From contig CAWCTD010000004.1 of the NCBI GenBank assembly GCA_963798455.1, positions 1,054,001 through 1,118,000 on the forward strand: DNA of 64,000 nt, written 5' to 3'. Shown here piece by piece: positions 50,034 through 59,252 of the stretch. Each line of letters starts with the position of its first letter. Position 1 is the first letter of the stretch. The position numbers were made by a program, and so were the translations under genes. This stretch comes from CAWCTD01 sp963798455. Its GTDB lineage: Bacteria > Acidobacteriota > Terriglobia > Bryobacterales > Bryobacteraceae. The notes beneath the pieces were generated by a model. The model searched no databases, was not told the origin of the DNA, and saw only the letters and a program-made list of their open reading frames with translations.

Positions 50034-53000
50034 TTGGAAAAGAACGTGGAAGGGTTCCCTCTGTCACCGCAGCAGCAGCGTCTTTGGTTCGCTCAGAAGG
50101 CCGGCTGGCCCTCTTGCGCTTCATGTGTCGTCCGGATGGAAGGCAAGGTTGACCCGCGGCGGCTTCGCGAGGCGTGCCGGATTGTCGTCCAGAGGCACGA
50201 GATACTGCGCACTACGTTCCAGGGCCCCCGCGAAGTGCCCTCTCCCTATCAGGTCATTCACGATGAGCTTCTTCCCGTTTGGTGGGAGGACGATTCGGTT
50301 CGGCCGGACCTCGGTATTCAGGCCAAGGCGAACCGCGCATGTGACCTGGAGGCCGGCCCGCTCGTGCTTTTCTCCTTTAGAAGTTCCTCCCCGGAGCTGC
50401 ATTCTCTCGCCATCACGCTGCCGGGATTGTGCGCCGATGCCGGCACCCTGGACAATCTCGTGCGTGAGGTGGCTCACTTCTATGCGGCCGGTGATACTTC
50501 CGCCGCGACCTTGGGAATTCCGCTCCAATACGCGGATTTCGCGGAGTGGCAGAACCAACTCCTGCAAGGTGAGGGAGAAGGTACGGCGTACTGGCGCGCG
50601 AAAGGCTCCAGTTCCACCTCGGTCCCCGTTCTGCCGCTCGAGCGGCGAGGCGCCCCGGTGGGCGGCGAACTCGCATCGGTGGAGACCCGAATCGATTCCG
50701 AAGCGGCCGGGAATCTCGCGCAAGCCGCCTTGGAGACAGGGGCCTCTCTATCGGATTTTCTGCTGGCATGCTGGCAGAGCCTCCTCTGGCGCCTCTCGGA
50801 CCAAGCCGATATCGCTGTCGCCCGCATAAGTCCGGGCCGCAGCCGCGACGAACTCAGCACTGCCTTTGGCGTGTTTGCGCGCCCACTCCCCATCTGCGTA
50901 CGCTTCAGTGAGGATGTTACATTTGTAAACATTCTGGCACAGGTCCGCGAGGCCGTTGCGGAGGCGGAGCGCTGGCAGGAGTATCTTGCTACCGAACAGC
51001 TAGCGGCTCCGAGTACATCCGCCGTCTCTCTTCCCGTCGCGTTCGAGTTTCTCCAGCGGATGCCAAGGCTGGCTGCTGACTCGGTTGCTTTCTCGATAGA
51101 GCGATTATCAGCCCCTGGTTATCCCTTCAAAGCCAAGCTGGTATGCGACTGGGATGACGACGCGGCGGCCCTGCGGCTGGAGTATAACTCGGGGCTTCTG
51201 GCGCGGCAGGACGCCGAGAGAATCGCCGCATATTTCTTGCGCCTGCTGCACTCGTGCGTGCGCCATCCCGCCTCGGCCATCTGCGCCGCCGATCTGATGA
51301 CCGCCGAGGAGCGGCGGGCAATCGTCGAGGGGTTCAATCAGACACAAGGCGACTTCCCTTTGGACCAGTGCTTTCACCCGCTATTTGAGCAACAGGTCGA
51401 GCGGACTCCAGATCGTGTGGCACTCGTCTTCGAGGAGCAGTTCCTCACTTACAGGGAGCTGAACGCCAGGGCCAATCAACTGGCCTGCTACTTGCGCCGT
51501 CAGGGGGTCGCCGCCAACAGCCGCGTGGGGCTCTTTGTGCGGCGCTCTGGCGACATGATCGTTGCGCTGCTCGGCATTCTGAAAGCGGGCGGAGCATACG
51601 TTCCGTTGCACCCCGATCTCCCGAGAGCGCGCCTCGCCCACCAGTTGGCCGAGACGGAGGTGCGGATTCTGGTCGCTCACGACGCTTTGCTGAAACGGCT
51701 GCCTGATTTCGAAGGTCATGTCTTCCGGATCGACCACGATTGGGCCGCGGTGGATTCCCTGCCCGCCTCCAATCTCCCTAACGTCGCGACGGCGAACAGC
51801 CTGCTCTACGTGATTTACACATCCGGTTCGACCGGCGTGCCAAAGGGCGTGGCTACGCGCCATGAGAATGTGGTCAACTACACGCGGTCGATCTGCCGGA
51901 TTCTGGGACTCGGGGAACCCGCCAACGGAGGCGGCCTGACATTTGCCAACGTTTCGACTCTGAGCGCGGACTTGGGGAACACCCCCATCTTCGCGGCGCT
52001 GGCCTCTGGCGGTTGCCTGCACGTGATCGCGGACGAAGTGCTCTTGGACGGCCGTCTGTACGGGGAGTACGCCGCCGCTGTTCCCGTCGATGTGTTGAAG
52101 ATCGCACCCTCGCACCTGCGGGCGCTCCTGGCGTCCGGCGACCCCGTGAAGATCCTTCCGCGGAAGCACCTGGTCGTGGGCGGCGAGCGGTTGCGCTGGG
52201 ACGACGTTCACCAGATCCGACAGTTCGGCGCGTGCGCCATCCTCAACCACTACGCGCCCACTGAGGTCACGATCGGCTGCCTGACCTGTGACGTGGAGAG
52301 CAACGGCTGGCTCGAGTCGCTGGCGGATGTGGTGCCACTCGGCCGTCCCATCGCCAACACTGTGGTCTATGTCCTCGACCGCAAAGGTAAGCCGGTGCCC
52401 GTAGGCGTGCCAGGCGAGGCGTGCTTCGGCGGAGCCGGGGTGTCCAATGGCTATATCAACCGGCCGGATCTGACAGTCGAGCGGTTCATGGCGGATCCCC
52501 TGAACCCGGAAAGCGGCCTGCGCTTCTACCGGAGCGGAGACCGCGCTCGTTTCTTGCCGGGCGGCGTGGTCGAATTCCTTGGGCGCGAGGATGAGCAGGT
52601 CAAAATCCGCGGCTTCCGCGTGGAATTGGGTGAGATCGAAGCATTGCTTTCGCGCCACCCGGCCGTGAAGCAGGCCGTCGTCGTGCTTCAGGAGAGTGCG
52701 GCCGGAGAACCCACCCTGGCCGCCTTTCTTCTGGCGCCGGAACGGCCATCCTCTCAGGAGTTACGCGAGTACCTTCTCAAGCACGTCCCGGACTACATGG
52801 TGCCTTCCCGTTACGTCTTGGTGGATTCATTCCCGCTGAACGCCAACGGCAAGATCGATCGGCGCGCCTTGGCGGCAACCACCCAGCGCGGCAGCGCAGC
52901 GCAGGCTGGGTCGGGCGCGTCAGGGAACGCCTTAGAAGAGAAGCTGATCAGCATCTGGCAGGAAGTTCTTGGCCGGGATGACATCGGCCTGGATGACAAT

Positions 53001-53240
53001 TTCTTTGAGCTCGGGGGCCATTCGCTTCTGGCAACGCTTATCATTTCACGGGTCCGAGAGGCATTTCGGGTGCAGGTGCCCCTGCGCACGATTTTCGAAG
53101 CTCAGACCGTTGCGGGGCTGGCTGAGATGATCGCGCGATTCCAGACTGAGGCCCAGGAGGAGGAACTCAGCCGCATCCTGAGTGAAATTGAAGGTCTCTC
53201 GGATGAGGAGGCCAGAAGACTCCTGGAACGTGAACCATGA
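50034..53240 (+). CDS. nonribosomal peptide synthetase C*-A(Asp)-T
   Basis: From the TTG at 50034 the protein has about 1068 residues. A condensation-like domain opens at FPLSPQQQRLWFAQ, but its HHxxxDG motif reads LPGLCADAG (residues 129-137): both histidines are lost, so it is unlikely to form a peptide bond. The adenylation domain has YVIYTSGSTGVPKG, STLSADLGNTPIFAAL and NHYAPTEVTIG; pocket residues read D-L-T-K-V-G-H-I-G plus lysine, the known aspartate code. The carrier has DDNFFELGGHSLLA. There is no thioesterase; the tail LSEIEGLSDEEARRLLE looks like a docking helix toward the next protein. Alternative starts are ATG 49890 and GTG 50046. Confidence 0.88.
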   Translation: MEKNVEGFPLSPQQQRLWFAQKAGWPSCASCVVRMEGKVDPRRLREACRIVVQRHEILRTTFQGPREVPSPYQVIHDELLPVWWEDDSVRPDLGIQAKANRACDLEAGPLVLFSFRSSSPELHSLAITLPGLCADAGTLDNLVREVAHFYAAGDTSAATLGIPLQYADFAEWQNQLLQGEGEGTAYWRAKGSSSTSVPVLPLERRGAPVGGELASVETRIDSEAAGNLAQAALETGASLSDFLLACWQSLLWRLSDQADIAVARISPGRSRDELSTAFGVFARPLPICVRFSEDVTFVNILAQVREAVAEAERWQEYLATEQLAAPSTSAVSLPVAFEFLQRMPRLAADSVAFSIERLSAPGYPFKAKLVCDWDDDAAALRLEYNSGLLARQDAERIAAYFLRLLHSCVRHPASAICAADLMTAEERRAIVEGFNQTQGDFPLDQCFHPLFEQQVERTPDRVALVFEEQFLTYRELNARANQLACYLRRQGVAANSRVGLFVRRSGDMIVALLGILKAGGAYVPLHPDLPRARLAHQLAETEVRILVAHDALLKRLPDFEGHVFRIDHDWAAVDSLPASNLPNVATANSLLYVIYTSGSTGVPKGVATRHENVVNYTRSICRILGLGEPANGGGLTFANVSTLSADLGNTPIFAALASGGCLHVIADEVLLDGRLYGEYAAAVPVDVLKIAPSHLRALLASGDPVKILPRKHLVVGGERLRWDDVHQIRQFGACAILNHYAPTEVTIGCLTCDVESNGWLESLADVVPLGRPIANTVVYVLDRKGKPVPVGVPGEACFGGAGVSNGYINRPDLTVERFMADPLNPESGLRFYRSGDRARFLPGGVVEFLGREDEQVKIRGFRVELGEIEALLSRHPAVKQAVVVLQESAAGEPTLAAFLLAPERPSSQELREYLLKHVPDYMVPSRYVLVDSFPLNANGKIDRRALAATTQRGSAAQAGSGASGNALEEKLISIWQEVLGRDDIGLDDNFFELGGHSLLATLIISRVREAFRVQVPLRTIFEAQTVAGLAEMIARFQTEAQEEELSRILSEIEGLSDEEARRLLEREP

Positions 53241-53289
53241 GCCGGTCTAAAGCGACGCAAAGGCGGTCGGACCCACTGCGTTTCGAAGA

Positions 53290-55317
53290 ATGAGCGATCT
53301 GAAGCAACGTCTGGACCAACTCTCCCCGGAGAAACGAGCCCTGCTCGAGAAACGTGCGGCCAGATTGGACGGGAGATCGACGATCCCCCGCAGAGCGCCA
53401 GGTGATGCATGCCCCCTGTCGGCCTCCCAGCAACGGCTGTGGTTCCTGGAGCAGATGGAACCGGGCAACGCAGCTTACAACGTATACCGCGCCGTCCTTC
53501 TGCGGGGGCCTTTGGATGCTGACGCGTTGCGGAGAAGCCTCAACGAGAGTTTGCGTCGCCATGAGGTCCTGCGCACCAACTTCCCGGCCGTGGGCGGCCT
53601 ACCGGCGCAAAGAATCCTTGCGACAGCCGAGATCGAGCTGCCGCTTCGCGATCTCGCCCACCTCCCGCCGGGGGAGCGCTTGACCGAGGCGCTGCGGCTG
53701 GCGACTGAGCAGGCCAGGGTCCGTTTCGACCTCGCCAGGGATCTTCTGCTGCGAACCAGCTTGATACGGCTGGACAGGGAGGAACACGTCCTGGCGCTGA
53801 CGACACACCACATTGCGGTGGATGGCTGGTCGGTGGGCATCCTGTTTCGGGAAATTGTCCTGCTCTACGAGGCCTTTGCGCGCGGGCTGCCGTCGCCCTT
53901 GCCCGACCCCCCAGTCCAGTTTGCGGACTTCGCGGTTTGGGAGCGGAAGCTGCTGAGTCCCGATTACCTGGCGAAGTTGCTGGCGTACTGGCGACACCAG
54001 CTCGCGGACATGCCTCCGGCATTGACACTGCCCGTTGACCGGCCGCGGCCGCCGGTTCAAGGTTCCCGGGGCGCCCGATACCATTTCCGCATGGACGGCC
54101 TGTATCTGGGAGAGTTGAAGGCGCTCGGCCAGCGTGAGAACGCCACCTTGTTCATGACCCTGTTGGGCGCTTTTCAAGCACTGCTATCCTTCTACACTGG
54201 CCAGCACGACATCGCCGTCGGCTCCCCCATGGCTTGCCGCGAAGTGCCGGAATTGGAAGCTCTCATCGGGTGCTTCAGCAACACGCTGGTCCTGCGCACG
54301 GACATCTCTGGCGATCCCAGCTTCCGTGAATTGCTCAGGCGGGTGCGCGAGACGGTGCTGGGGGGTCTGGCGCATGAGCTGATGCCGTTCGACAGGCTCG
54401 TGGAGGCGCTTAATCCTCGGCGAGACCCGGCTTACATGACGTTGGTGCAAGTGAATTTCCGGCTGCTTACGGCGCCGTTGCCGCCCGCGGCAGGCGGCGG
54501 CCTTAGATTCGAGTTCCTGGAAATTGACAATCAGCGCTGCAAGTTCGACCTGGCCCTCGAGCTTCTGGGGACGCCCGGCGGATTGGAGGGCTTTCTGGAG
54601 TACAGCACCGACCTGTTTTTCCCGGAATCGATGCCTTCGATCGCCAGCGATTACGAGGATCTTCTGCGCGCGGCGGCCGCCAGCCCGGACGTACCCCTGA
54701 GCGCGCTGGGCTTGTCTCCCCGATTTCGGAGAAGTTCCGGCGCGGCGCCCGGAATGGTCCGTCGCAAACCCATCTATCTCGCACCGGCGGCCGGCAGAAA
54801 GAGCGACGCGGACCCAGCGCAACCTGCCCGCGCTCTCCCACGCGCCGACTATCAGTTGCGAGCCGCGACAATGAAGGACGCGGCATTCTTGTACGACCTG
54901 CGCCTGCTGACCATGAAGGAATACGTATCCCGAATGCCGGGTTGGAGCAGGGAGCGCCAGGAAGCGTTCTACATGGATTTTGAACCGCGGCACCACCACC
55001 TCATCATCGTGGACGGGAAACCGGTCGGAGCGGTGGGTTTCATCGAGAAACCCGACGAGCTGTACTGGTTCAACCTGCATCTATTGCCGGAGGTTCAGGC
55101 CCGCGGTCTGGGCACTGCCATTAGTCGCCAACTGGTGCGGATGGCGCACAGCCGAGGGGTGCCTATCAGGGGAAAGACGTTGAAAGCAAACGCGATCACG
55201 CAGAAGATGATGGCCAAGGCGGGAATGAAGATCTGCGGAGAGACCTCGGACCGCTTCCTCTGGGTCGCGTTCCCGCCCAACCAGACCGACGCCCCCAACG
55301 CGGAGAGCGGATGCTGA
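53290..55317 (+). CDS. condensation domain fused to a GNAT N-acetyltransferase
   Basis: This 675-residue protein starts with a docking-like helix (DLKQRLDQLSPEKRALLEKR). An active-type condensation domain follows, with CPLSASQQRLWFLEQM, HHIAVDGWS (173-179), VGSPMACREVPELEALIG and FSNTLVLRTDISGDPS. After a proline-rich linker near residue 490, residues 520-660 form a GNAT domain (ADYQLRAATMKDAAFLYDLR, VGAVGFIEKPDELYWFNLHL, VQARGLGTAISRQLV). There is no adenylation or carrier domain. It probably condenses the aspartyl carrier intermediate with a partner or free amine, while the GNAT part acylates an amine. It overlaps the next gene by seven bases. Confidence 0.82.
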   Translation: MSDLKQRLDQLSPEKRALLEKRAARLDGRSTIPRRAPGDACPLSASQQRLWFLEQMEPGNAAYNVYRAVLLRGPLDADALRRSLNESLRRHEVLRTNFPAVGGLPAQRILATAEIELPLRDLAHLPPGERLTEALRLATEQARVRFDLARDLLLRTSLIRLDREEHVLALTTHHIAVDGWSVGILFREIVLLYEAFARGLPSPLPDPPVQFADFAVWERKLLSPDYLAKLLAYWRHQLADMPPALTLPVDRPRPPVQGSRGARYHFRMDGLYLGELKALGQRENATLFMTLLGAFQALLSFYTGQHDIAVGSPMACREVPELEALIGCFSNTLVLRTDISGDPSFRELLRRVRETVLGGLAHELMPFDRLVEALNPRRDPAYMTLVQVNFRLLTAPLPPAAGGGLRFEFLEIDNQRCKFDLALELLGTPGGLEGFLEYSTDLFFPESMPSIASDYEDLLRAAAASPDVPLSALGLSPRFRRSSGAAPGMVRRKPIYLAPAAGRKSDADPAQPARALPRADYQLRAATMKDAAFLYDLRLLTMKEYVSRMPGWSRERQEAFYMDFEPRHHHLIIVDGKPVGAVGFIEKPDELYWFNLHLLPEVQARGLGTAISRQLVRMAHSRGVPIRGKTLKANAITQKMMAKAGMKICGETSDRFLWVAFPPNQTDAPNAESGC

Positions 55318-56132
55318 GAGAAACCGTACCCGAACGGCACTCGGTGGATTTACGGAAACACCCCTGGCTGGCGCACGTCAAGGTCAACCCGGCGGCCACG
55401 CTTCGCCTGTTCTGCTTTCCGTACGCCGGCGGTGACGCCTCGATTTTCTCCCGCTGGTCCGAGGCTCTGCCTTCCAGGGTCGAGGTCTGCCCCGTGCAAC
55501 TTCCAGGCCGGGGCGCCCGGTTGAGCGAGCCGCTCTTTACGAGCATGGCCCGCCTGGTGGAGTCGCTGGCTTCGGCTCTTCAGCCCTGCCTGGACAAGCC
55601 CTTTGCCCTGTTCGGACACAGCACCGGCGCGCTAATTGCGTTTGAACTGGCGCGACAAGTCCGCCGGAGCTACGGGCTGTGCTGTACCCACCTCTTTGCA
55701 AGCGCATGCGGCGCGCCGCATTTGCCTGCGGATCGGCTGGGACGCATCCACGATCTGCCGGAGGCCGAGTTGGTCGAAACATTGGGGGGCTTGAACCGCG
55801 ACCTCGAGGCGGTCTTTGCCGCGCCGGAGCTGAGGCAGCTCCTGCTTCCCATCTTTCGTGCTGACTTCCAACTCAGCGAAACTTACAGCTACGCGGTTGA
55901 TGCGCCGCTACCCTGCGGCATCTCGGCGCTGGGCGGTTTGCAGGATCCTTTTGTTCGCCAGGCCAGCCTCGAAGCCTGGCGAGAGCAGACCTCCGCTCGG
56001 TTCAAGCTCCACGTATTACCCGGCGGTCATCTGTTTCTGAATTCGGACCGTCAATTGCTGCTTGCGTCGGTCGCGGGAGATCTTCTGAGTGTTCCAAGCG
56101 ACGGGTCGGAGAGCGCCATGAGGGACGCTTAA
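55311..56132 (+). CDS. type II thioesterase of the peptide cluster
   Basis: This 273-residue alpha/beta hydrolase is of the GrsT/SrfAD type: RLFCFPYAGGDASIFSRW at the start, the nucleophile serine in FALFGHSTGALIAFEL, the aspartate region in LGGLQDPFV and the histidine in PGGHLFLNSD. Such proteins clear misloaded carriers or release intermediates. Unlike the thioesterase domains fused to the synthetases here, this one has serine at the nucleophile. It overlaps the preceding gene and has GGAG before its ATG. Membership of the operon is clear. Confidence 0.88.
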   Translation: MLRETVPERHSVDLRKHPWLAHVKVNPAATLRLFCFPYAGGDASIFSRWSEALPSRVEVCPVQLPGRGARLSEPLFTSMARLVESLASALQPCLDKPFALFGHSTGALIAFELARQVRRSYGLCCTHLFASACGAPHLPADRLGRIHDLPEAELVETLGGLNRDLEAVFAAPELRQLLLPIFRADFQLSETYSYAVDAPLPCGISALGGLQDPFVRQASLEAWREQTSARFKLHVLPGGHLFLNSDRQLLLASVAGDLLSVPSDGSESAMRDA

Positions 56133-56179
56133 CGCGAGGTGAGTGTCTTGTAAGATGGGATGTTCAAAGGTGGATACAG

Positions 56180-57289
56180 ATGGGGCATTTTCGAAAACAA
56201 TGCATTAGCTTCCTGGTTGCGAGTCAGTGCAATCTCAACTGTGTGTACTGCTACATTCCCCATTGGGGTGACAAAGTAGCTCCGGGGGATCGCGTTCTTG
56301 ACTTGGAGTTCGCAGTCGCCGGCATGAAGGATTTCTTCCAGTGGGCGCCGGTACCGGCCATACGCTTCTTCAGCGCGGGCGAGGCGACGGTCGAGTTCGC
56401 CCGAATGGTGGAGATTCACCAGGAAGCACGGAGACTTGCCGGAGACAAGCTCAGGGTGGAATTGCAGACCAACGGTTACTTCGGCGAAGAGATCGCGAAA
56501 TGGGTCGAGGAGAACGTCGACACTCTCTGGATCTCCTGTGACGGCCCGCCGGAACTCCACGACAGCCAGAGGCCCACCCTGGATGGCAGGGGCTCGAGTG
56601 ATGTGGTGCTCAAGAACGTGGAGCGATATGCCAGCCATCCCAGCATGCAGTTCGGGGTTCGAGCCACCGTTTTGCCGGAGCACTTCTCTCGCCAAGTCGA
56701 GATCCTCGAGTTCTTCCGCGGTCTTGGGGTGCGCTACGTATGCGGCGCTCCGGCCTACTCGTCCACTGTGAATGAGGCGGTTGCCGTTCCCATCCTGCTG
56801 GATTTCGCTCAGCAATTTGTCCCCGCCTTCTTCCACGCCCAGAAGGCCGGCATGTTCTATCAGACCCATCTGATGGTCAATTTCGACGAACCAGTGAGCT
56901 GTTACTGCCGGGCGTGTACCACGCCGGTCTGCCCGCAATTGACTTCCGACGGCTACGTGTCCTGCTGTGATTGGGCGTCCTTCGGGCCGGGCTACCTGCC
57001 GGGTTGCCTGCAACAGTGCATTTACGGCAAGTGGGACGGGGAACAGAAGAAGATTGTGTACTTCCCCGTGTCAAGAGATCGCATCGAGAGCCGAAACGTC
57101 TGGCACTTGGGGGAGGGGGAGTGCAAAGGCTGCGAGGTCCTCGAACATTGCGCGGGCGGGTGCATCGGGAAGGTGATGGTCCGCTCGGGGGATCTGCTCA
57201 AGATGGACCCGAACTGGTGTGCCGCGGTGCTCTACCTTGCCAGACATATTCCGCAGGACACGGGCGTATATCCCGTGCGTCACTCCTGA
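56180..57289 (+). CDS. SPASM/twitch radical SAM enzyme of the peptide cluster
   Basis: This 369-residue protein has the cluster motif ASQCNLNCVYCY (CxxxCxxC), FFSAGEATVEFARM, ELQTNGYFGEEIAKWV and WISCDGPPELHD. The C-terminal half is cysteine-rich (CYCRACTTPVCPQL, SCCDW, CKGCEVLEHCAGGCIGK), matching auxiliary-cluster SPASM domains of peptide-modifying enzymes such as anSME. Such enzymes form C-C, C-S or oxidised side chains on peptides. Here no ribosomal precursor peptide is seen, so the substrate may be the nonribosomal product or a carrier-bound aminoacyl group. AAGGTGG lies before the ATG, 47 bases after the thioesterase. Confidence 0.83.
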   Translation: MGHFRKQCISFLVASQCNLNCVYCYIPHWGDKVAPGDRVLDLEFAVAGMKDFFQWAPVPAIRFFSAGEATVEFARMVEIHQEARRLAGDKLRVELQTNGYFGEEIAKWVEENVDTLWISCDGPPELHDSQRPTLDGRGSSDVVLKNVERYASHPSMQFGVRATVLPEHFSRQVEILEFFRGLGVRYVCGAPAYSSTVNEAVAVPILLDFAQQFVPAFFHAQKAGMFYQTHLMVNFDEPVSCYCRACTTPVCPQLTSDGYVSCCDWASFGPGYLPGCLQQCIYGKWDGEQKKIVYFPVSRDRIESRNVWHLGEGECKGCEVLEHCAGGCIGKVMVRSGDLLKMDPNWCAAVLYLARHIPQDTGVYPVRHS

Positions 57290-57349
57290 TCGCGGCGGCC
57301 TCATGAATGGCCTGACCGGCTCCTGCGCGCGGCGAGCCAGCCTCGCGTC

Positions 57350-58969
57350 CTACTTCTTCTTCCCCCCGAACAGGTTGTCCAGGATACCCGCGGCGGCCGC
57401 TCCGGCGTTTCCCTTCAGCTTCTTCTGGGCCTCTGACTGTAGCAGGGTCTTCGCTTGTGTCTCGGCCAGGCCTCGGACATCCGGCCTAAAGATCGGGTTC
57501 ATCGCCGTACCCTGGATGAAGAATGGCACAGCAGACTTGCTCAGGACCGCCGACCGCGTAGTCTGAACGGTCGCGCTCATCTTGAATTCGAGCGCATTGG
57601 CGGGACTGATCGTGCCGCTACCGTTCAGCTCGCCGACACCTTGCGCGATGAAATGAAGGTCTTCAACGGACGTCCCCTGGGGTGTATACTTCAACTTCGC
57701 GCTGAGGATCTCGATATCCGTGTTTGGGCCGCTCTTGATGCCGGCAAGCGTTTCGATCACTGTCATCTTGGTTCCCAAGTCGAAGTTGGCGAGCCGCGTC
57801 TTGTCCAATGACACCGAGCCGTCTGCCACGAGACGGTCCGCAGGCCCCTCAACGGTGAACGCCACGGTCGCGGTTCCGCCCTCGAGCTTGGACCCGCTGG
57901 GAAGCGCGATGCCCAGCGGCGGCAGCAACTCCGCCAACTCCGGCACGGGCATTCGTGTCCCCGCGAACTTCATGTCGAGCACGGTCGAGTCACCGCGCTC
58001 TGCGTACGTTCCGGTGAGGCTCGCGGAGGCGGCGCCGATGTGGATGTCGCCGCGCTGGAGCACGCCGGCGTGCTGACGCAGGTCATGCCCGATGATGAAG
58101 TCGAACCCCACGGCCCGGCGCGCCAGCGTCCCGTTCTTCGCCAGCTTCAGTCCTTCGGCTCTCAGCCTGCCGTTCACGGTCAGCCGCCCGCGGATGGAGG
58201 CGCCGCTCGCCTGTAATGAGGCGATGCCCGCGATATCAGGAACGGTACCGGCCAACGCCGAAGCCAAGTTGAGCCGCGCAATGTCCAGCGTGAGGGAGAG
58301 CGGGGTCAGTTCCACGTCCGTCCCGTCGATAGGTCCCGCCTTTCCTTCCAGCTTGATATCGCCGCCGCCAACAACCTCGGCGCTAAACGAAAACGGGAAC
58401 GCGACGGACCGCGCGAAATCCCGAACCTCCAGGTTCACACTGTCCAGAGCCAGAGGCTTCTGCCGCCCGCTGGTCTTACCGACTGAAAAGCGACCGTCGA
58501 CGATTCGGACCAGTTTGGCGCTGAGGTCGAGGCTGTCCTTCGCGGATGGTTCTTGGGCGGACGAAGCCGGTGGCCCGGACATGCCGCCCAGGCTGGAGTA
58601 GTTCCAGCGCCCCGCTGGGGATTGGAGCAGCGCCACCTGGGGCTGGTCGATGGTGAGCCCCGTGACGTTCAGCTTCCGCGAGACGATGAGGGGCCACAGT
58701 TCCACCCCGACTTTCAGCGACTTGGCCTGCAGAAAAGGCGCGTGACCGAAAGCCTCATCGTCGGCGATGGCGAGGCTGTCGGCTGTCACCCCGCCGGCCA
58801 GAATGGAGAGGCGCAAGCTGCCGATTGTCACCCGCCTCGAAAGCGCGGCCGACAATTTCGACTCCAGCGCGGGTTTGAACCGGTCGGCGCTGATCAGAAA
58901 CGGAAGACTGAAAACCACCAGAAGGAGCAGCGCCAGAACAATTCCGATAACTCGGGCAGTTCGTCGCAT
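57350..58969 (-). CDS. AsmA-family inner-membrane-anchored protein
   Basis: The start MRRTARVIGIVLALLLLVVF at 58969 gives an N-terminal membrane helix; the longer frame to 59254 runs through the tRNA fragment and is not coding. The 539-residue protein then has RFKPALESKLSAALSRRVTI and LRLSILAGGVTADSLAIADD, typical of AsmA-like proteins that bridge the periplasm and affect outer-membrane lipid supply. The C-terminus has DTEIL-like AsmA repeats (SAKLKYTPQGTSVEDLHFIA) and ends in a Gly/Lys tail. It is convergent with the radical SAM gene, 60 bases away. Confidence 0.8.
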   Translation of the reverse strand: MRRTARVIGIVLALLLLVVFSLPFLISADRFKPALESKLSAALSRRVTIGSLRLSILAGGVTADSLAIADDEAFGHAPFLQAKSLKVGVELWPLIVSRKLNVTGLTIDQPQVALLQSPAGRWNYSSLGGMSGPPASSAQEPSAKDSLDLSAKLVRIVDGRFSVGKTSGRQKPLALDSVNLEVRDFARSVAFPFSFSAEVVGGGDIKLEGKAGPIDGTDVELTPLSLTLDIARLNLASALAGTVPDIAGIASLQASGASIRGRLTVNGRLRAEGLKLAKNGTLARRAVGFDFIIGHDLRQHAGVLQRGDIHIGAASASLTGTYAERGDSTVLDMKFAGTRMPVPELAELLPPLGIALPSGSKLEGGTATVAFTVEGPADRLVADGSVSLDKTRLANFDLGTKMTVIETLAGIKSGPNTDIEILSAKLKYTPQGTSVEDLHFIAQGVGELNGSGTISPANALEFKMSATVQTTRSAVLSKSAVPFFIQGTAMNPIFRPDVRGLAETQAKTLLQSEAQKKLKGNAGAAAAGILDNLFGGKKK

Positions 58970-59078
58970 ACGCAACCACAATACCGCCCTGGGCAGCCGA
59001 AAGCCATAGCTGAGGCCGGCGGTCCAAACTCGAGATCGTGGTAGGAAACGGAGGTCAACTTGACGAATCCAAGTTGGC

Positions 59079-59125
59079 TGGCCGGGCCGCCGGGATTTGA
59101 ACCCCGGACCTCTTGCACCCCAAGC
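59079..59125 (-). tRNA. 3' half of a tRNA-Pro (GGG) gene, truncated
   Basis: On the minus strand 47 bases match the end of bacterial tRNA-Pro: anticodon loop TTGGGGT with GGG, the 3' stem GCAAG, the T loop TTCAAAT and the encoded CCA. The 5' half (acceptor, D arm and 5' anticodon stem) is absent; sequence before it is unrelated. One T-stem pair is mismatched. This is a remnant, possibly an attachment-site scar of an integrative element, not a functional tRNA. Confidence 0.6.
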
Positions 59126-59252
59126 GACAGGCGTGGACATGGTGGTGTCGGGCGTTGAGACCCGCAAGAGCCGAACCGCGGGGTAGCTCATCTGCCCGCT
59201 TGGCTCGCGTCGGACACGTCTGTTGATAGACTCAGGGTTGCAGACGATCGCC

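Noticed and set aside
51381..52658. Minus-strand open frame of 425 codons
   Set aside because: Antisense to the adenylation domain of the Asp-type synthetase; no family resemblance or ribosome site.
56133..56179. Possible short precursor peptide before the radical SAM gene
   Set aside because: The 47-base gap is too short for a precursor and has no open frame with a ribosome site; no ribosomal peptide precursor was seen elsewhere in the cluster.
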